Part shown: positions 8,671 to 17,665 of the stretch, piece by piece | Position numbering within the stretch: position 1 is the stretch's first letter | Layout: the number at the start of each line of letters is the position of its first letter | Source of the DNA: Planctomycetota bacterium | GTDB lineage: Bacteria > Planctomycetota > UBA1135 > GCA-002748355 | Length of the DNA stretch: 64,000 bases | Reading direction: 5' to 3' | Assembly (NCBI GenBank): GCA_020638795.1 | Contig: JACKHW010000004.1 | Location: forward strand, 248,001-312,000 | Notes under the pieces: generated by a model | Told to the model about the DNA's origin: nothing | Database searches by the model: none | The model's input: only the letters and a program-made list of their open reading frames with translations | Program-made: the position numbers and the translations under genes

Positions 8671-9303
8671 TCAGGCGCCGAGTTCGCTCAGGAAGTCGAG
8701 TGTCGCTCGCGCGACGCCGCCGTAGAAGCCCGTGGACGTTGCTGGACTTGCGAGTGCGAGGCGCGTCCAAGCGAGGTGCGTGCGTTCGAGTTCGGCGGCG
8801 ACTTCGGGTTGCGTGTCGATGCACTCGCCCCAGAGCGACAGGATGCGTCCGAGGTGGTCTGGAGGCTGATGTCCCGAGTCCTCGCCCGGCTCCATGCCAG
8901 CCTGTCGCGCGAGCGTGCGAAGCGCGTTCGCGGCGCGCCCCTCGTACTCGCCTTCCTCCCAGAGCGACTGAACAGGAGGAAGCGAGGTCTCCGGGCGCAA
9001 GAACACCGCGAAGTATTCGGCTGCGAGAGCGTCGAGGTCGACCGCCTCGGGCAAGTCGATCCCGACGGCGCGCACTGCATCGGCAACCTCGCGCGCACGC
9101 AACGCGTCGACCGTCGCGGCATCGAGTTCGCGCACGAGCAAGCGGCCGAGCAGGCGCGCGACCGATGCCAGCTCACGCTTGGCATGAGCCGAAGCCGCTC
9201 GCTCTGACGTGTCCCGCGCCGCCCCCGCGGGATCCGAACCCACACGCCCGGCACCGCCTGACTCCGAACTCGACGGTTCTTCGCTCAAACGGCTCCGTTC
9301 CAC
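8671..9303 (-). CDS. TorD/DmsD-like chaperone for the molybdoenzyme
   Basis: The 210-residue product matches the TorD/DmsD family of redox-enzyme maturation proteins. It is all-helical by composition and has AAEYFAVFLRP, SLPPVQSLWEEGEY and the conserved EDSGHQPPDHLGRILSLW (compare the family E-P-x-D-H-x-x-x-L motif). These chaperones bind the Tat signal of molybdopterin enzymes and hold them until cofactor insertion. It follows the catalytic subunit gene, overlapping its 3' end by about 19 bases with a GTG start (a TTG at 9288 is an alternative). The context is the strongest support for its client being the adjacent oxidoreductase. Confidence 0.82.
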   Translation of the reverse strand: MERSRLSEEPSSSESGGAGRVGSDPAGAARDTSERAASAHAKRELASVARLLGRLLVRELDAATVDALRAREVADAVRAVGIDLPEAVDLDALAAEYFAVFLRPETSLPPVQSLWEEGEYEGRAANALRTLARQAGMEPGEDSGHQPPDHLGRILSLWGECIDTQPEVAAELERTHLAWTRLALASPATSTGFYGGVARATLDFLSELGA

Positions 9304-12077
9304 TTCTTCACCGTGACGACCGTGTCATTGAACGACTGCTGCCCCGAAATCGGGTCGGGCATGATCGGCAGGATGTTGTTCTGCGCCCAGCCGTTTCCGG
9401 TGTTGCGGCGCCAATCCTGCGGCTTGCCGTTCGAGTCGTCCTGCCACCACATGTTGCGTTCCCAGTCGGGATCTCGGTGCGCAGCAGGCTCCATGCCTGC
9501 GGCCGCGCTGGCGAGCGCCGCATCCTTTCGCCCTTGGGCCACACTCGTGTAGGCGAAATGCCCGAGCGAGTTGCTGATCGCGATCGCGCGCGGATGGACA
9601 CCACGCGTGACGACGACGGGCAGGCGAAGCACGCCATCGACCGCACCATCACCGAGCCGCAAGTTGGGCGCGATGCGCGCCAGCGTCTTGCTGCGTCGAC
9701 TCCGCAGCTCGATCCAGGAGCCATCGCGGAGACCGAAGCGCGCAGCGGTGTCCGGATGGATCCACGCCGGATTGCTGTGCACGATCTCGCTGAGCCACTT
9801 GAGATTGGCGGTGCGTCCGTGGTTGTGGACGTTCCATTTGAAGCTCGTCATCACGAGTTCGTCGTCCGCAAGCCCGACGTGCTCGTCGATCTGCATGTAG
9901 GTCGGCATTTCGGGGATCACGTAGTCGTTGCCCGCGTGGTAGGCAGGACGGCTCTTGCCCTTGCTGTTCGCGCGCGCGGCGAGATCGCTGACGTCTTCGT
10001 TGCGACCGAGCTTGGCGACGAACTCCGATCGCACTTCGAGCTTGCGGCTCGGCGTCTTGAAGCCGACGACCGGTATTCCGTCGTGCACGATCCCGATCCC
10101 CTTGCCGTCCTTCGAGATGATCGACGTCTCGGGATCCGTCACGCTGCCCGCGAGTTCGCTCTCGGTCAGACGCTCCAAATAGGGCTGGTAGTACGGCTTC
10201 TCGGCGGGATCTTCGAACGCGCCTTCGCTCTCGAGCCGTTCCATCGGCGATGCGTACGACGTCCCTTCGGTCGGCACGTTGGCCACCCACTTCTCCATGT
10301 AGGCGCGCACGTCGGTTCCCTCGGGATACCACTCTTCCATGCCGCCTCCGATGCGCTTCGCGAGTTCGGGGAAGATCTCACGCACATCCTTCGCTTCGCC
10401 GAGAGCTTCGACCATCGGGCGCCGCATCGAAAGATACGGCTTGAGGTTGTAGGCACCACGCGCATCGACGTCCCAACGCTCGAGAAACGTCGCCCACGGC
10501 AGCACGATGTCCGCGAACGTCGCGGTCTCGTTGAGGAACGGGTTGATACACACGTGGAACCCGATCTTCTCCTCATCGAGGAGCACGTTCTTCGTGACGT
10601 TCATCTCGGGCCACGTGAGCGGCGAATCGAGGTTGTACGTCATGTACGCCGCGATCTTCGCACGATCCTGCGCGAGGTAGTGATACACGATCTCGCCGAC
10701 GCGCATCGTGTTCCACACGTTGGACAACACGAACTCGGGAGGATCGACGAGGAGCGACGGCGCCTTCGGCTTCGGCGGCAGCGGCGGAGCCGGGAAGCGC
10801 TTCGAATCAGTCGCACCGGTCCACATCCAGCACAGCCCGCCGGGCTTGCCGATCGATCCGACGAGCACGTTGAGCAGGAAGATTGCACGGTCGTTGTAGT
10901 AGCCGTTGACGTGCGCGCTGCTTCCACGATTGGACATCGTCGTGGCCGCGGGGGCCGCACCAGCGAACTCCCGCGCGATGCGAACGATCGTCTCCGCGGG
11001 AATCGAGCTCGTCGTTTCGGCCCACTCCGGCGTGAACGCCTCCAACTCGGCCGCGAGTTCGTCGATCGTGCAGTTGGCCCACTCGGCGAAGAACTTCGCG
11101 TCGTAGAGCTTCTCCTTGATGATCGTGTGCGCCATCGCGAGGGCGACCGCACCATCGGTCCCGGGAATCGGCATGAAGAACTCGTCGCTGTTCCCCGCCG
11201 TGTTCGACATGCGCACGTCGAACGTCACGAGCTTCGCGCCGTTCTCGAAACGCCCACGCTGAACACGCTGCGCACCGGCGACGTGACCCTGGTGCGCTTC
11301 GAACATGTTGGAACCGAAGTTCAGGATGTATTTCGAGCGTTCGTAGTCGCCGAGGTCCCAATCGCTCTCGAACAGGTACGTGAGTGCCGCCGCACGCCTC
11401 GCCGCGGAGCAAAGGCCACGGTGATTCAGGAACGTATTGGTCCCGAACGCCTGCAGAAATCGTCTCGCCGCATCCGCCGAGCGATTGCGCCCCTGGTGGA
11501 ACGCGAACTCCTCGGGCCGCCCCGACTCACGTACTTCGCGGAGCTTGGCCGCGATCTCGTCGTAGGCCTCGTTCCACGAGATGCGCTTCCACTTGCCTTC
11601 ACCACGCGCGCCGACGCGCTTCAGTGGGTAAAGCAGGCGCTCTGGGTGATACTGGTGATTGAGCGCCGCCTGCCCACGCGCGCAGACCCGGCCGCGCGTG
11701 TTGGGGTCGTTGGGGTTCCCTTCGATCTTGACGATGCGGCCGTCCTTGACGTGGCCGGTGATGCCGCAGACGGTCGAACAGAGCTGACACATCCCGTGCA
11801 CGCGCTGCGTGTCGCGGTACTTGTCGGGGTCGGGGAAGCGCACCTTCTTGTCAGGCCCGGGCAACGGACAGACGCCGGGCACGTGTGCTTGTCCACCGAG
11901 GTCGTAAGGAGTGCCAGCGCCGGCCTTCCACACGCGGAGACTGTCTTCCTTGGTCGCGGGTCCGGCCTTCTTGCCGCCCTGCGAACTCGCGCAGCCACCG
12001 AGTGCCGCTGCGCCGATGCCTGTCGATCCGAGCGCGGCCGACAGCCGCAAGAACGCGCGTCGTGAGGAAGCGCTCAT
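9285..12077 (-). CDS. Tat-exported molybdopterin oxidoreductase, catalytic subunit (lipoprotein)
   Basis: The 930-residue product has a Tat signal (SSRRAFLRLSAAL) ending in a lipobox L-G-G-C (C29), so it should be exported folded and lipid-anchored. Four cysteines of the N-terminal [4Fe-4S] site are present (C97, C100, C104, C132), followed by molybdopterin-binding domains and the C-terminal dinucleotide-binding domain. C223 in NHRGLCSAARR sits where the molybdenum ligand is expected, as in polysulfide, thiosulfate or formate type enzymes rather than the Ser type of DMSO reductase. The ATG overlaps the stop of the iron-sulfur gene (ATGA). The substrate cannot be deduced. Partners are the ferredoxin subunit and TorD-like chaperone; no membrane anchor gene is nearby. 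Confidence 0.88.
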   Translation of the reverse strand: MSASSRRAFLRLSAALGSTGIGAAALGGCASSQGGKKAGPATKEDSLRVWKAGAGTPYDLGGQAHVPGVCPLPGPDKKVRFPDPDKYRDTQRVHGMCQLCSTVCGITGHVKDGRIVKIEGNPNDPNTRGRVCARGQAALNHQYHPERLLYPLKRVGARGEGKWKRISWNEAYDEIAAKLREVRESGRPEEFAFHQGRNRSADAARRFLQAFGTNTFLNHRGLCSAARRAAALTYLFESDWDLGDYERSKYILNFGSNMFEAHQGHVAGAQRVQRGRFENGAKLVTFDVRMSNTAGNSDEFFMPIPGTDGAVALAMAHTIIKEKLYDAKFFAEWANCTIDELAAELEAFTPEWAETTSSIPAETIVRIAREFAGAAPAATTMSNRGSSAHVNGYYNDRAIFLLNVLVGSIGKPGGLCWMWTGATDSKRFPAPPLPPKPKAPSLLVDPPEFVLSNVWNTMRVGEIVYHYLAQDRAKIAAYMTYNLDSPLTWPEMNVTKNVLLDEEKIGFHVCINPFLNETATFADIVLPWATFLERWDVDARGAYNLKPYLSMRRPMVEALGEAKDVREIFPELAKRIGGGMEEWYPEGTDVRAYMEKWVANVPTEGTSYASPMERLESEGAFEDPAEKPYYQPYLERLTESELAGSVTDPETSIISKDGKGIGIVHDGIPVVGFKTPSRKLEVRSEFVAKLGRNEDVSDLAARANSKGKSRPAYHAGNDYVIPEMPTYMQIDEHVGLADDELVMTSFKWNVHNHGRTANLKWLSEIVHSNPAWIHPDTAARFGLRDGSWIELRSRRSKTLARIAPNLRLGDGAVDGVLRLPVVVTRGVHPRAIAISNSLGHFAYTSVAQGRKDAALASAAAGMEPAAHRDPDWERNMWWQDDSNGKPQDWRRNTGNGWAQNNILPIMPDPISGQQSFNDTVVTVKKWNGAV

Positions 12078-13000
12078 CGTCCTGCCCCCTTGTCCGAGTC
12101 TTGGCCCGGCGCGGAATCCGCCTTCCATTCGTAGACCGAGTATGCGTCGCCCGTGTAGCTCTGCCCTTCGCGCGGCACCTTGGGCTCCCACTCACGGACC
12201 TGCCGATCGGGACTCTGCGCGAACCACATGCGTGGCTTCGTCCCCTTCTCGGGGCGGAGCTGTGCGAGCGCATCCTCGGCTTCGAGACGACGCTTCATGC
12301 GGGACACCGTCGAATCGGGATCCGCGAGATCGCCGAAGTAGAGCGCCTCGCTCGGGCACGTCGAGACGCACGCGGGCTCCATACCGACGTCGACGCGGTG
12401 CGTGCAGTTGTGGCACTTGATCGCCTGATTGGCGACCGGGTCGATGTAGATCGCGCCGTACGGGCACGCGTCCTTGCAAGCCGCGTGGCCCGAGCAGACG
12501 TCGTAGTCGACCTGCACCGAACCACCCGAGCCCTTGTGCAACGCACCACACGGACACGCCTTGATGCACGGCGCGTCCTCGCAGTGTTGGCACGCCATCG
12601 GAACCATCACACGCGCCATCCCTCCGTCGGACTTCGCATAGTCGTGGTAGATCGTCTGTCGGATGTAGTTGCCGAGCGGCACGTCGTTCTCGGCCTTGCA
12701 CGCGACTTCACAGCCGTGACAACCGAAGCACCGACGCGCATCGACGACCCAGCCGTAGCGCTTGCCGTCGGCCGGCGCTTGCATGCGTGTGCGCCAGTGC
12801 TCCTCGTCGAGGAACAAGTCGCTCCGTACGCCCTGCCCTTGCGCGGCGGCACCTGCGCCGAGACCCAGCGCTGCGCCCGTAGTCAAGAACGCTCGGCGGT
12901 CGATACCGCCTGCGGACTTCGCCGCGTCTGGACTCACCGTGTCCTGCTTATTGCTTGCGGACTCGTGCGGGCGTGCCCCGTCCGTTGACTTGTCGCTCAT
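12074..13000 (-). CDS. Tat-exported four-cluster ferredoxin subunit of the molybdoenzyme
   Basis: The 308-residue product has its own Tat signal (DRRAFLTTGAALGLGAGAAA) and the DmsB/PsrB/TtrB layout of four cysteine groups: C91/94/97/101, C137/140/145/149, C169/175/179 and C196/199/211/215. It should carry electrons between the catalytic subunit and a membrane or periplasmic partner. In the third group the second cysteine is replaced by histidine (C-S-G-H at 169-172), so this site may hold a [3Fe-4S] or His-ligated cluster. The ATG has GGAG upstream. This is the first gene of the operon, followed by the catalytic subunit with a 4-base overlap and then the chaperone. Confidence 0.88.
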   Translation of the reverse strand: MSDKSTDGARPHESASNKQDTVSPDAAKSAGGIDRRAFLTTGAALGLGAGAAAQGQGVRSDLFLDEEHWRTRMQAPADGKRYGWVVDARRCFGCHGCEVACKAENDVPLGNYIRQTIYHDYAKSDGGMARVMVPMACQHCEDAPCIKACPCGALHKGSGGSVQVDYDVCSGHAACKDACPYGAIYIDPVANQAIKCHNCTHRVDVGMEPACVSTCPSEALYFGDLADPDSTVSRMKRRLEAEDALAQLRPEKGTKPRMWFAQSPDRQVREWEPKVPREGQSYTGDAYSVYEWKADSAPGQDSDKGAGR

Positions 13001-13373
13001 CCGTATCTCCGATCGTCGCCCCCGCTCCGATCGGAACCCGACTCCCCGCGGCGGCCCGCGGGGCGGGTCCTACAGGCGAGCCGCGCACGACCGTGCCGCG
13101 AACGACAGCACGTTTCAGGTTTGGAAGAACGCAGGGCGCATGCCTATCTCGTGTACTCGAGCTCCTCCGTTCATGGGGCGAAGCGTAGCCAAGCGAGCCT
13201 GACTTGCCCAGAGCCCCCTGTCGATCGCACTCGGATCGTGAGCACGCCGCGTGACGAAAGTCGGAACCGTGGTTGACAACCCTGAACTCGACCCGAAGCA
13301 GAAGGATTCCGTCGTGAAGCGGCGCGGCTGATCAACGCTGAACCACACGCGATGCCTCGCGCGATCGCCGACG
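13001..13373. other. 373-bp intergenic region upstream of the oxidoreductase operon
   Basis: I see no credible gene here. It must contain the promoter and 5' untranslated region of the minus-strand operon starting at 13000. The only structure noted is a perfect GC hairpin at 13044-13063, described separately. Confidence 0.5.
13044..13063 (-). promoter_or_regulatory. GC-rich hairpin in the leader of the oxidoreductase operon
   Basis: An 8-bp perfect inverted repeat (CCCCGCGG / CCGCGGGG, 4-base loop) lies about 44 bases upstream of the ATG of the iron-sulfur subunit. There is no U-tract. It could be an attenuator, an mRNA-stabilising hairpin or a protein-binding palindrome, or chance in GC-rich DNA. 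Confidence 0.3.
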
Positions 13374-14189
13374 TCAGGCGTCTTCGGCGTCGTACTTCGC
13401 CGCGCGCTCCGCGTCGAGCTGCGCGCGCCGCGCGAGGTAGTCGGTGACCTCGACGATGTAGGCTTCCATCTCGGAAGCGAGGCGCCCGCCGAGATCTTCG
13501 GCATGCGCACGCAAGACGTCCTGCCACGGCCTTCCCGAGATCGTCCACGAGTGCGGATGGATCAGCGTGTGGAGCTGCTCGTGCTGACCGAGCTTGGTAC
13601 ACACACAACCCTCGCGCCAATGGAAGCCACTGTCGCCGAAGTACGGCATGTCGCGCACGAGTTCTCGCTGATACGCATCGGCATGCTGTTTCGAGATCTC
13701 ACCGAGAAGCGGCCCCTGTGCAGGCTGGTGCTGCGCGATCGTCTTCGTCGTGAACCCGACGAGCTCTTCGAACACACGGATGTCGCGGCGAATCCCCTCG
13801 GTCGGATCGTCGCCGAGCGCCTCGAAGTACCCCGGTTCGTAGTGCAGGCCGACTTCGTGACCGAGCGCAGCGACGCGGCGCACGCTCGCGGCGACTTTCT
13901 CGTCGAGCAAGTTGTAGTACGGCGCGTGGAAGCGGTAGTAGTACGTCGTGCGCACGCCCTCCTCGACTTCGAGCGTCGCGAGTCGTTCAGCGGCCCAAGG
14001 CGAGATGTCGACGTCGTGTCGCACGAGGAAGAAGCGCCCTTCGCGCACCCCGAACGCAACGTCACGCACGAGCGGAAAGCGATAACCGAGCTCCTTCGCG
14101 CGACGCAACATGTAGCGATAGTGCGCGAGCGAGTATGCGTGCTCGGGATCGACCTGCTTGCCGTCAGCGCCGCTGCCTTTCACAGCCAT
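13374..14189 (-). CDS. Polysaccharide deacetylase-like (NodB-fold) protein
   Basis: The 271-residue product has the signposts of the NodB/polysaccharide-deacetylase fold: FFLVRHDVDISPWAAERL (an RHDVD metal-binding motif), HEVGLHYEPGYFEA (in place of the usual H-x-x-x-H) and TLIHPHSW near the C-terminus. Such proteins often remove acetyl groups from sugars, though many RHDVD-type members are uncharacterised. There is no signal peptide, so it is probably cytoplasmic. The ATG at 14189 overlaps the end of the upstream fusion gene by 10 bases; a longer start at 14207 is possible. The overlap suggests that both proteins act on the same carbohydrate. Confidence 0.7.
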   Translation of the reverse strand: MAVKGSGADGKQVDPEHAYSLAHYRYMLRRAKELGYRFPLVRDVAFGVREGRFFLVRHDVDISPWAAERLATLEVEEGVRTTYYYRFHAPYYNLLDEKVAASVRRVAALGHEVGLHYEPGYFEALGDDPTEGIRRDIRVFEELVGFTTKTIAQHQPAQGPLLGEISKQHADAYQRELVRDMPYFGDSGFHWREGCVCTKLGQHEQLHTLIHPHSWTISGRPWQDVLRAHAEDLGGRLASEMEAYIVEVTDYLARRAQLDAERAAKYDAEDA

Positions 14190-15856
14190 TCTCCGCGATA
14201 CGTCCACGTGCGCGGCTCGAGGCGAATGCCGCGCTTGCGCAAGAACTCGCGAAACGCCTTGCCGAGTTCACCCAGCTCGCCCCGCACGCGCTTCTTGACG
14301 AGATCAAAGCCGCAGAGTTCGGGCGGCAACGCATCGAAAGCGTCATCCTCGCACTCGAGCCCGACGCGCAGGTCCTCGACCACGAGTTCACGCTCGCTCG
14401 TATCGAGTCGCGGCCAAAACCACAGGTCGTGCGCCGAGTCGCCATCGCGCACGCGCAGGTGCATGGCGCCTCCATGGTCTTCGAACTGCGTTTCGAACCC
14501 ACGAGCCGCGAGTGCGACCGCAAAGTCCCGCACGATGCGCTGCGCGAGCGCGAGGCGCCTCGCGTCATCGATCACTTCGCGCGCGGCCTTGAGGTCCTGC
14601 GCGGGTGAACCGGCATAGACTCTTCCTGCCGGCAGCGACGTCACGAGCGCCGAATTGGACAACAGGATCGATCCCTCCCCCATCGTGACGCCGGGAAAGA
14701 GCGTGCACCCGATGCCGATCTGACAGCCGTCTTCGATCGTGATGCCGGCAAAGCGATTCGGGTACCCTTCGAGCATCGAACCCGCGAACGAGTGCGTCAT
14801 GATCGACGCGTTGCGTGAGATCGTGACCTCGTCTCCGATGACGATCGGTCTGCAAGGATTCAGGTGCACGTGCTCCCCGACGAACCCGTGACTCCCGATA
14901 CGGAGCGACGCTTCGGGATCCATCGCGCCTCCACCACCGACTTCGACGTCGGGTGCGAAGTACGCGTTGAGACCCAACACGAGGCGAGTCGCCCGCAGTT
15001 GGCCGCGCGGTCCGATCTGCGTGAGTTCTCCTGCGTGGAACACGTGCGCACGGACGCGCACTCCCTCGGACAAGCGCACGTCGTCGCCGAGCACGAGCTC
15101 TTCGCAGAGGATGAGCGCGCCCTTCGCGAGGTGCACGCCCTGCCCGATGCGCGCTCCGTGTTTGCGATAGAGGGCGACCTTGGACTCGCTCGAGAGCGCT
15201 GCAAAGACCTCCGCATCGCGGTAGAGGTGCACGACGAACTCCGGATCGAGGCGCCCTTCGGGAGCCTCCTCGGCAAAGATCGTCGACGCCGGCGTGACCG
15301 CGGCAGCTTCGACGTCGGCCACGGTGATCATGCCGCCGCGACCCGTCCCGGTGACCATGGCGAGATCGACACCGAGTTCGCGAGCGCGGCGCCGTGCGGC
15401 TGGCGCTGCCGGGACGCGTCCCTTGGAGGCCTGGCCACCGCTGGCCACGCCGCCAGTCGCGGAGGAAGCGCTGTGCGCCGTGCGCGCCTTGCCGTTGGTC
15501 GGCTCGCTACCGGATTCCTCCACCCCGTCGTCGACAGCCAACGAATCCGCGGATGCGCCATGTTTCGCGCGATGCTCTTCGAGTAGACCCTGGATCGTAT
15601 GCTCGTCGATCGTCTCTCCCACCGCGGCGACGACACCGAGCACCGCATGGAGCGGAACCCGCTCCCCACGCTCCGCGAGCCGACGCACGAGAACGCCGTC
15701 CGCTTCGGCTTCGACCTCGAAGCTCGCTTTCAGCGTCTCGAGCGCAACGATCGCTTGCCCTTTGCGGATCAGGCCATCGACATCGACGAGCCAGTCGGCG
15801 ACGAGAACGTCTTCTTCGGCGGTGCCGAGATACGGCACGGTCAGGAGGGAGACCAT
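14180..15856 (-). CDS. Lipoyl domain / E3-binding domain / left-handed beta-helix acyltransferase fusion
   Basis: The 558-residue product starts like the E2 subunit of a 2-oxoacid dehydrogenase. A lipoyl domain (1-80) carries the candidate lipoyl lysine K43 in ALETLKASFEV. A Ser/Gly/Ala-rich linker and a peripheral subunit-binding domain (about 150-184, ARRRARELGVDLAMVTGTGR) follow. The usual E2 catalytic domain is absent. Instead residues 235-430 form hexapeptide repeats of a left-handed beta-helix (IGQGVHLAKGALI, IGDEVTISRNASIMTHSF, IEDGCQIGIGCTLFPG), as in sugar O-acyltransferases. About 120 unassigned residues end the protein. The start at ATG 15856 fits the lipoyl fold. It overlaps the deacetylase-like gene, pointing to carbohydrate acylation. 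Confidence 0.8.
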   Translation of the reverse strand: MVSLLTVPYLGTAEEDVLVADWLVDVDGLIRKGQAIVALETLKASFEVEAEADGVLVRRLAERGERVPLHAVLGVVAAVGETIDEHTIQGLLEEHRAKHGASADSLAVDDGVEESGSEPTNGKARTAHSASSATGGVASGGQASKGRVPAAPAARRRARELGVDLAMVTGTGRGGMITVADVEAAAVTPASTIFAEEAPEGRLDPEFVVHLYRDAEVFAALSSESKVALYRKHGARIGQGVHLAKGALILCEELVLGDDVRLSEGVRVRAHVFHAGELTQIGPRGQLRATRLVLGLNAYFAPDVEVGGGGAMDPEASLRIGSHGFVGEHVHLNPCRPIVIGDEVTISRNASIMTHSFAGSMLEGYPNRFAGITIEDGCQIGIGCTLFPGVTMGEGSILLSNSALVTSLPAGRVYAGSPAQDLKAAREVIDDARRLALAQRIVRDFAVALAARGFETQFEDHGGAMHLRVRDGDSAHDLWFWPRLDTSERELVVEDLRVGLECEDDAFDALPPELCGFDLVKKRVRGELGELGKAFREFLRKRGIRLEPRTWTYRGEWL

Positions 15857-16132
15857 GTCCCTGGCATATCGGCAGGCCGCGCTCCGGAACACGAGAAAGT
15901 CGCGTCGTGGGGCGGCAAATGGTCGAACTCCCACACCCGCTGTCTCGCGTCGTTCTCGCTCGTCGCAAGCCGGTGCGCCAACTAGTGATGGCCGTAGAGC
16001 GTCGGTCCATCAGCGGGATCGGCGCCGTACGATCGTCGCGGAGCGACTCCACCTCGCGCATGCCGGCGGTGTCCGCGGGAACCGAGTGCGATGGTTCGCG
16101 CGAGACGACAAGAAGGCCCGGCCCGGCCCAGG

Positions 16133-17596
16133 TCAGCCGAGCCGAACGCGCGCGAGGAGCTCCGCCGCCCACGCCAGGAAGCGCGTGCGCACGTAGTCCC
16201 GCCGCAAGGTCGCAGGTTCGATCGTCTTCCATTCCGGAGGCGATTGGGAGAGCTTGAGCACGACCAATACCGAGTGCTCTCCGCGCAGCGGACCGAAACA
16301 CACATCCGACGCATGCTCGCCGAAGAGGGCGCGCGCCGCCGAGTAGCCACGCACGAAGTTGCCGAGCTGTGTCTCACCGATCGCGTGCTGCACTTCGGAA
16401 ACGAGTGCGTTGCGAATCTCGAGTTTGTCGACGGAGTTCTGCGCACAGGCCTTGCGCGCCTGACTCTCGAAGGACTCGGTACCTTCAGCGAGTTCGTCGA
16501 GCCATGCGCTTGCTCGAACGAGGGTATCGTTGACGGTCTCGCCAGGTTCGATCGCGAAACGGAGAACGTCCGCGCTCACGCGCGCACGACCGAGAACACC
16601 GAGCGCCGCTTCGGCGTGCGCACGGAGTGCCGCAGCGTCGATCTCGTCGGCGATACGATGTTCGTAGGCCCGCTCGATGCGCCAGACGATACGCTCGGCT
16701 TCGCTGTGCGTATCCAAAGGCCGGAGAACGCGTTCCTTCTCGTAGGCCTGCCGCGCGCCCTCGTCCGTACCCCAGTGGCCCGACGACTCGAGCGCGTGAC
16801 GCAGGACATGGGTCGCGACGAAGAAGCTGCGCGCGTCGAGGATGTCCTCGTTCGTTCGCGGACGCGTCAATTCGCGCATGGCGTCTCGCGTCTTCCAGAC
16901 CTGCGAGCCGACTCGAAGGACCTCGTCCGCAGGAAGACCGTCGCACGCCGATCGGACCTTTTCGCTGCGACGCACGCTTGCGAGCACGATGCGCCGCCAC
17001 TTCTCGCGCGTTTGCGGGTCCTCCGCGTGTGAGCGCCACATCGGATTCGACGGCTTCATCGTTCCCATCAGCACGGAACGGAGCGGGTCGATCGGCCGGC
17101 AGATCCCGCTCGCGAGCAGAGCCTTGCGTGTCCGCTCGGTCCAGGTCTTCGGCAGACCACCGAAGAGCGCGTTGTCGACGCGGACGGTTTCGCGGAGCTC
17201 CTTGCGAAAGGCGTCGAGACTCTCGCCGCGCTTCGCGAGTTGTGCTTCGAGTGTCGTCCCCAAACGCTCATGGAGCTTTCGCTGCGCTTCCTCCCACCGT
17301 CGAACGTCCTTTTCATTGACCGCGAACTCTGCCGCATCGACGCCCGCAACCACTCGAAGTCGGATCTCGTCATCGGCCAGCATGCTGTCGATCTTCCGAT
17401 CGATCTCGGGAGCCGCGAGCAGATAGAGTTCGAAGCGCGCGAGGTCGAGAGGGTCGACCGATCGGCCGTCGATCGACTGCAAGTCTCGTCGCGCCGTTAT
17501 CCCGCCAGCATGCTCCCCGGCAGGATGCCCCGGGTCGGCCAGGTGGACGAAGGCCAAGAACTGCGGCAGGGCAACGATCCAGGGTAGCGAACGCAT
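16133..17596 (-). CDS. Exported protein of unknown function, weakly SurA-like
   Basis: The 487-residue product begins with a signal-like MRSLPWIVALPQFLAFV. The mature protein is rich in charged helices, with segments such as EAQLAKRGESLDAFRKEL that recall the helical chaperone domain of SurA/PpiC-type periplasmic foldases; no parvulin catalytic domain is recognised. I cannot assign a function. The ATG at 17596 is chosen because it places the hydrophobic segment at the N-terminus; the open frame extends to 17788 but would then overlap the divergent hydrolase gene. The 69-bp gap to that gene probably holds both promoters. Confidence 0.6.
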   Translation of the reverse strand: MRSLPWIVALPQFLAFVHLADPGHPAGEHAGGITARRDLQSIDGRSVDPLDLARFELYLLAAPEIDRKIDSMLADDEIRLRVVAGVDAAEFAVNEKDVRRWEEAQRKLHERLGTTLEAQLAKRGESLDAFRKELRETVRVDNALFGGLPKTWTERTRKALLASGICRPIDPLRSVLMGTMKPSNPMWRSHAEDPQTREKWRRIVLASVRRSEKVRSACDGLPADEVLRVGSQVWKTRDAMRELTRPRTNEDILDARSFFVATHVLRHALESSGHWGTDEGARQAYEKERVLRPLDTHSEAERIVWRIERAYEHRIADEIDAAALRAHAEAALGVLGRARVSADVLRFAIEPGETVNDTLVRASAWLDELAEGTESFESQARKACAQNSVDKLEIRNALVSEVQHAIGETQLGNFVRGYSAARALFGEHASDVCFGPLRGEHSVLVVLKLSQSPPEWKTIEPATLRRDYVRTRFLAWAAELLARVRLG

Positions 17597-17665
17597 GCGC
17601 GCGCCCAACGTTCGCGAGCCCGGCGAGTTCCCGGCCTTGACCTCGGGTGCGTATGCTGCCGCGCC

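Noticed and set aside
11400..11420. Possible selenocysteine at the molybdenum-ligand position of the oxidoreductase
   Set aside because: The codon for residue 223 is a Cys codon and the frame is open throughout, so no Sec is needed.
8700..12065. Long plus-strand frame of 1121 residues opposite the molybdoenzyme
   Set aside because: The minus-strand gene has conserved cofactor motifs and a Tat signal; this frame has none and reads as an antisense shadow.
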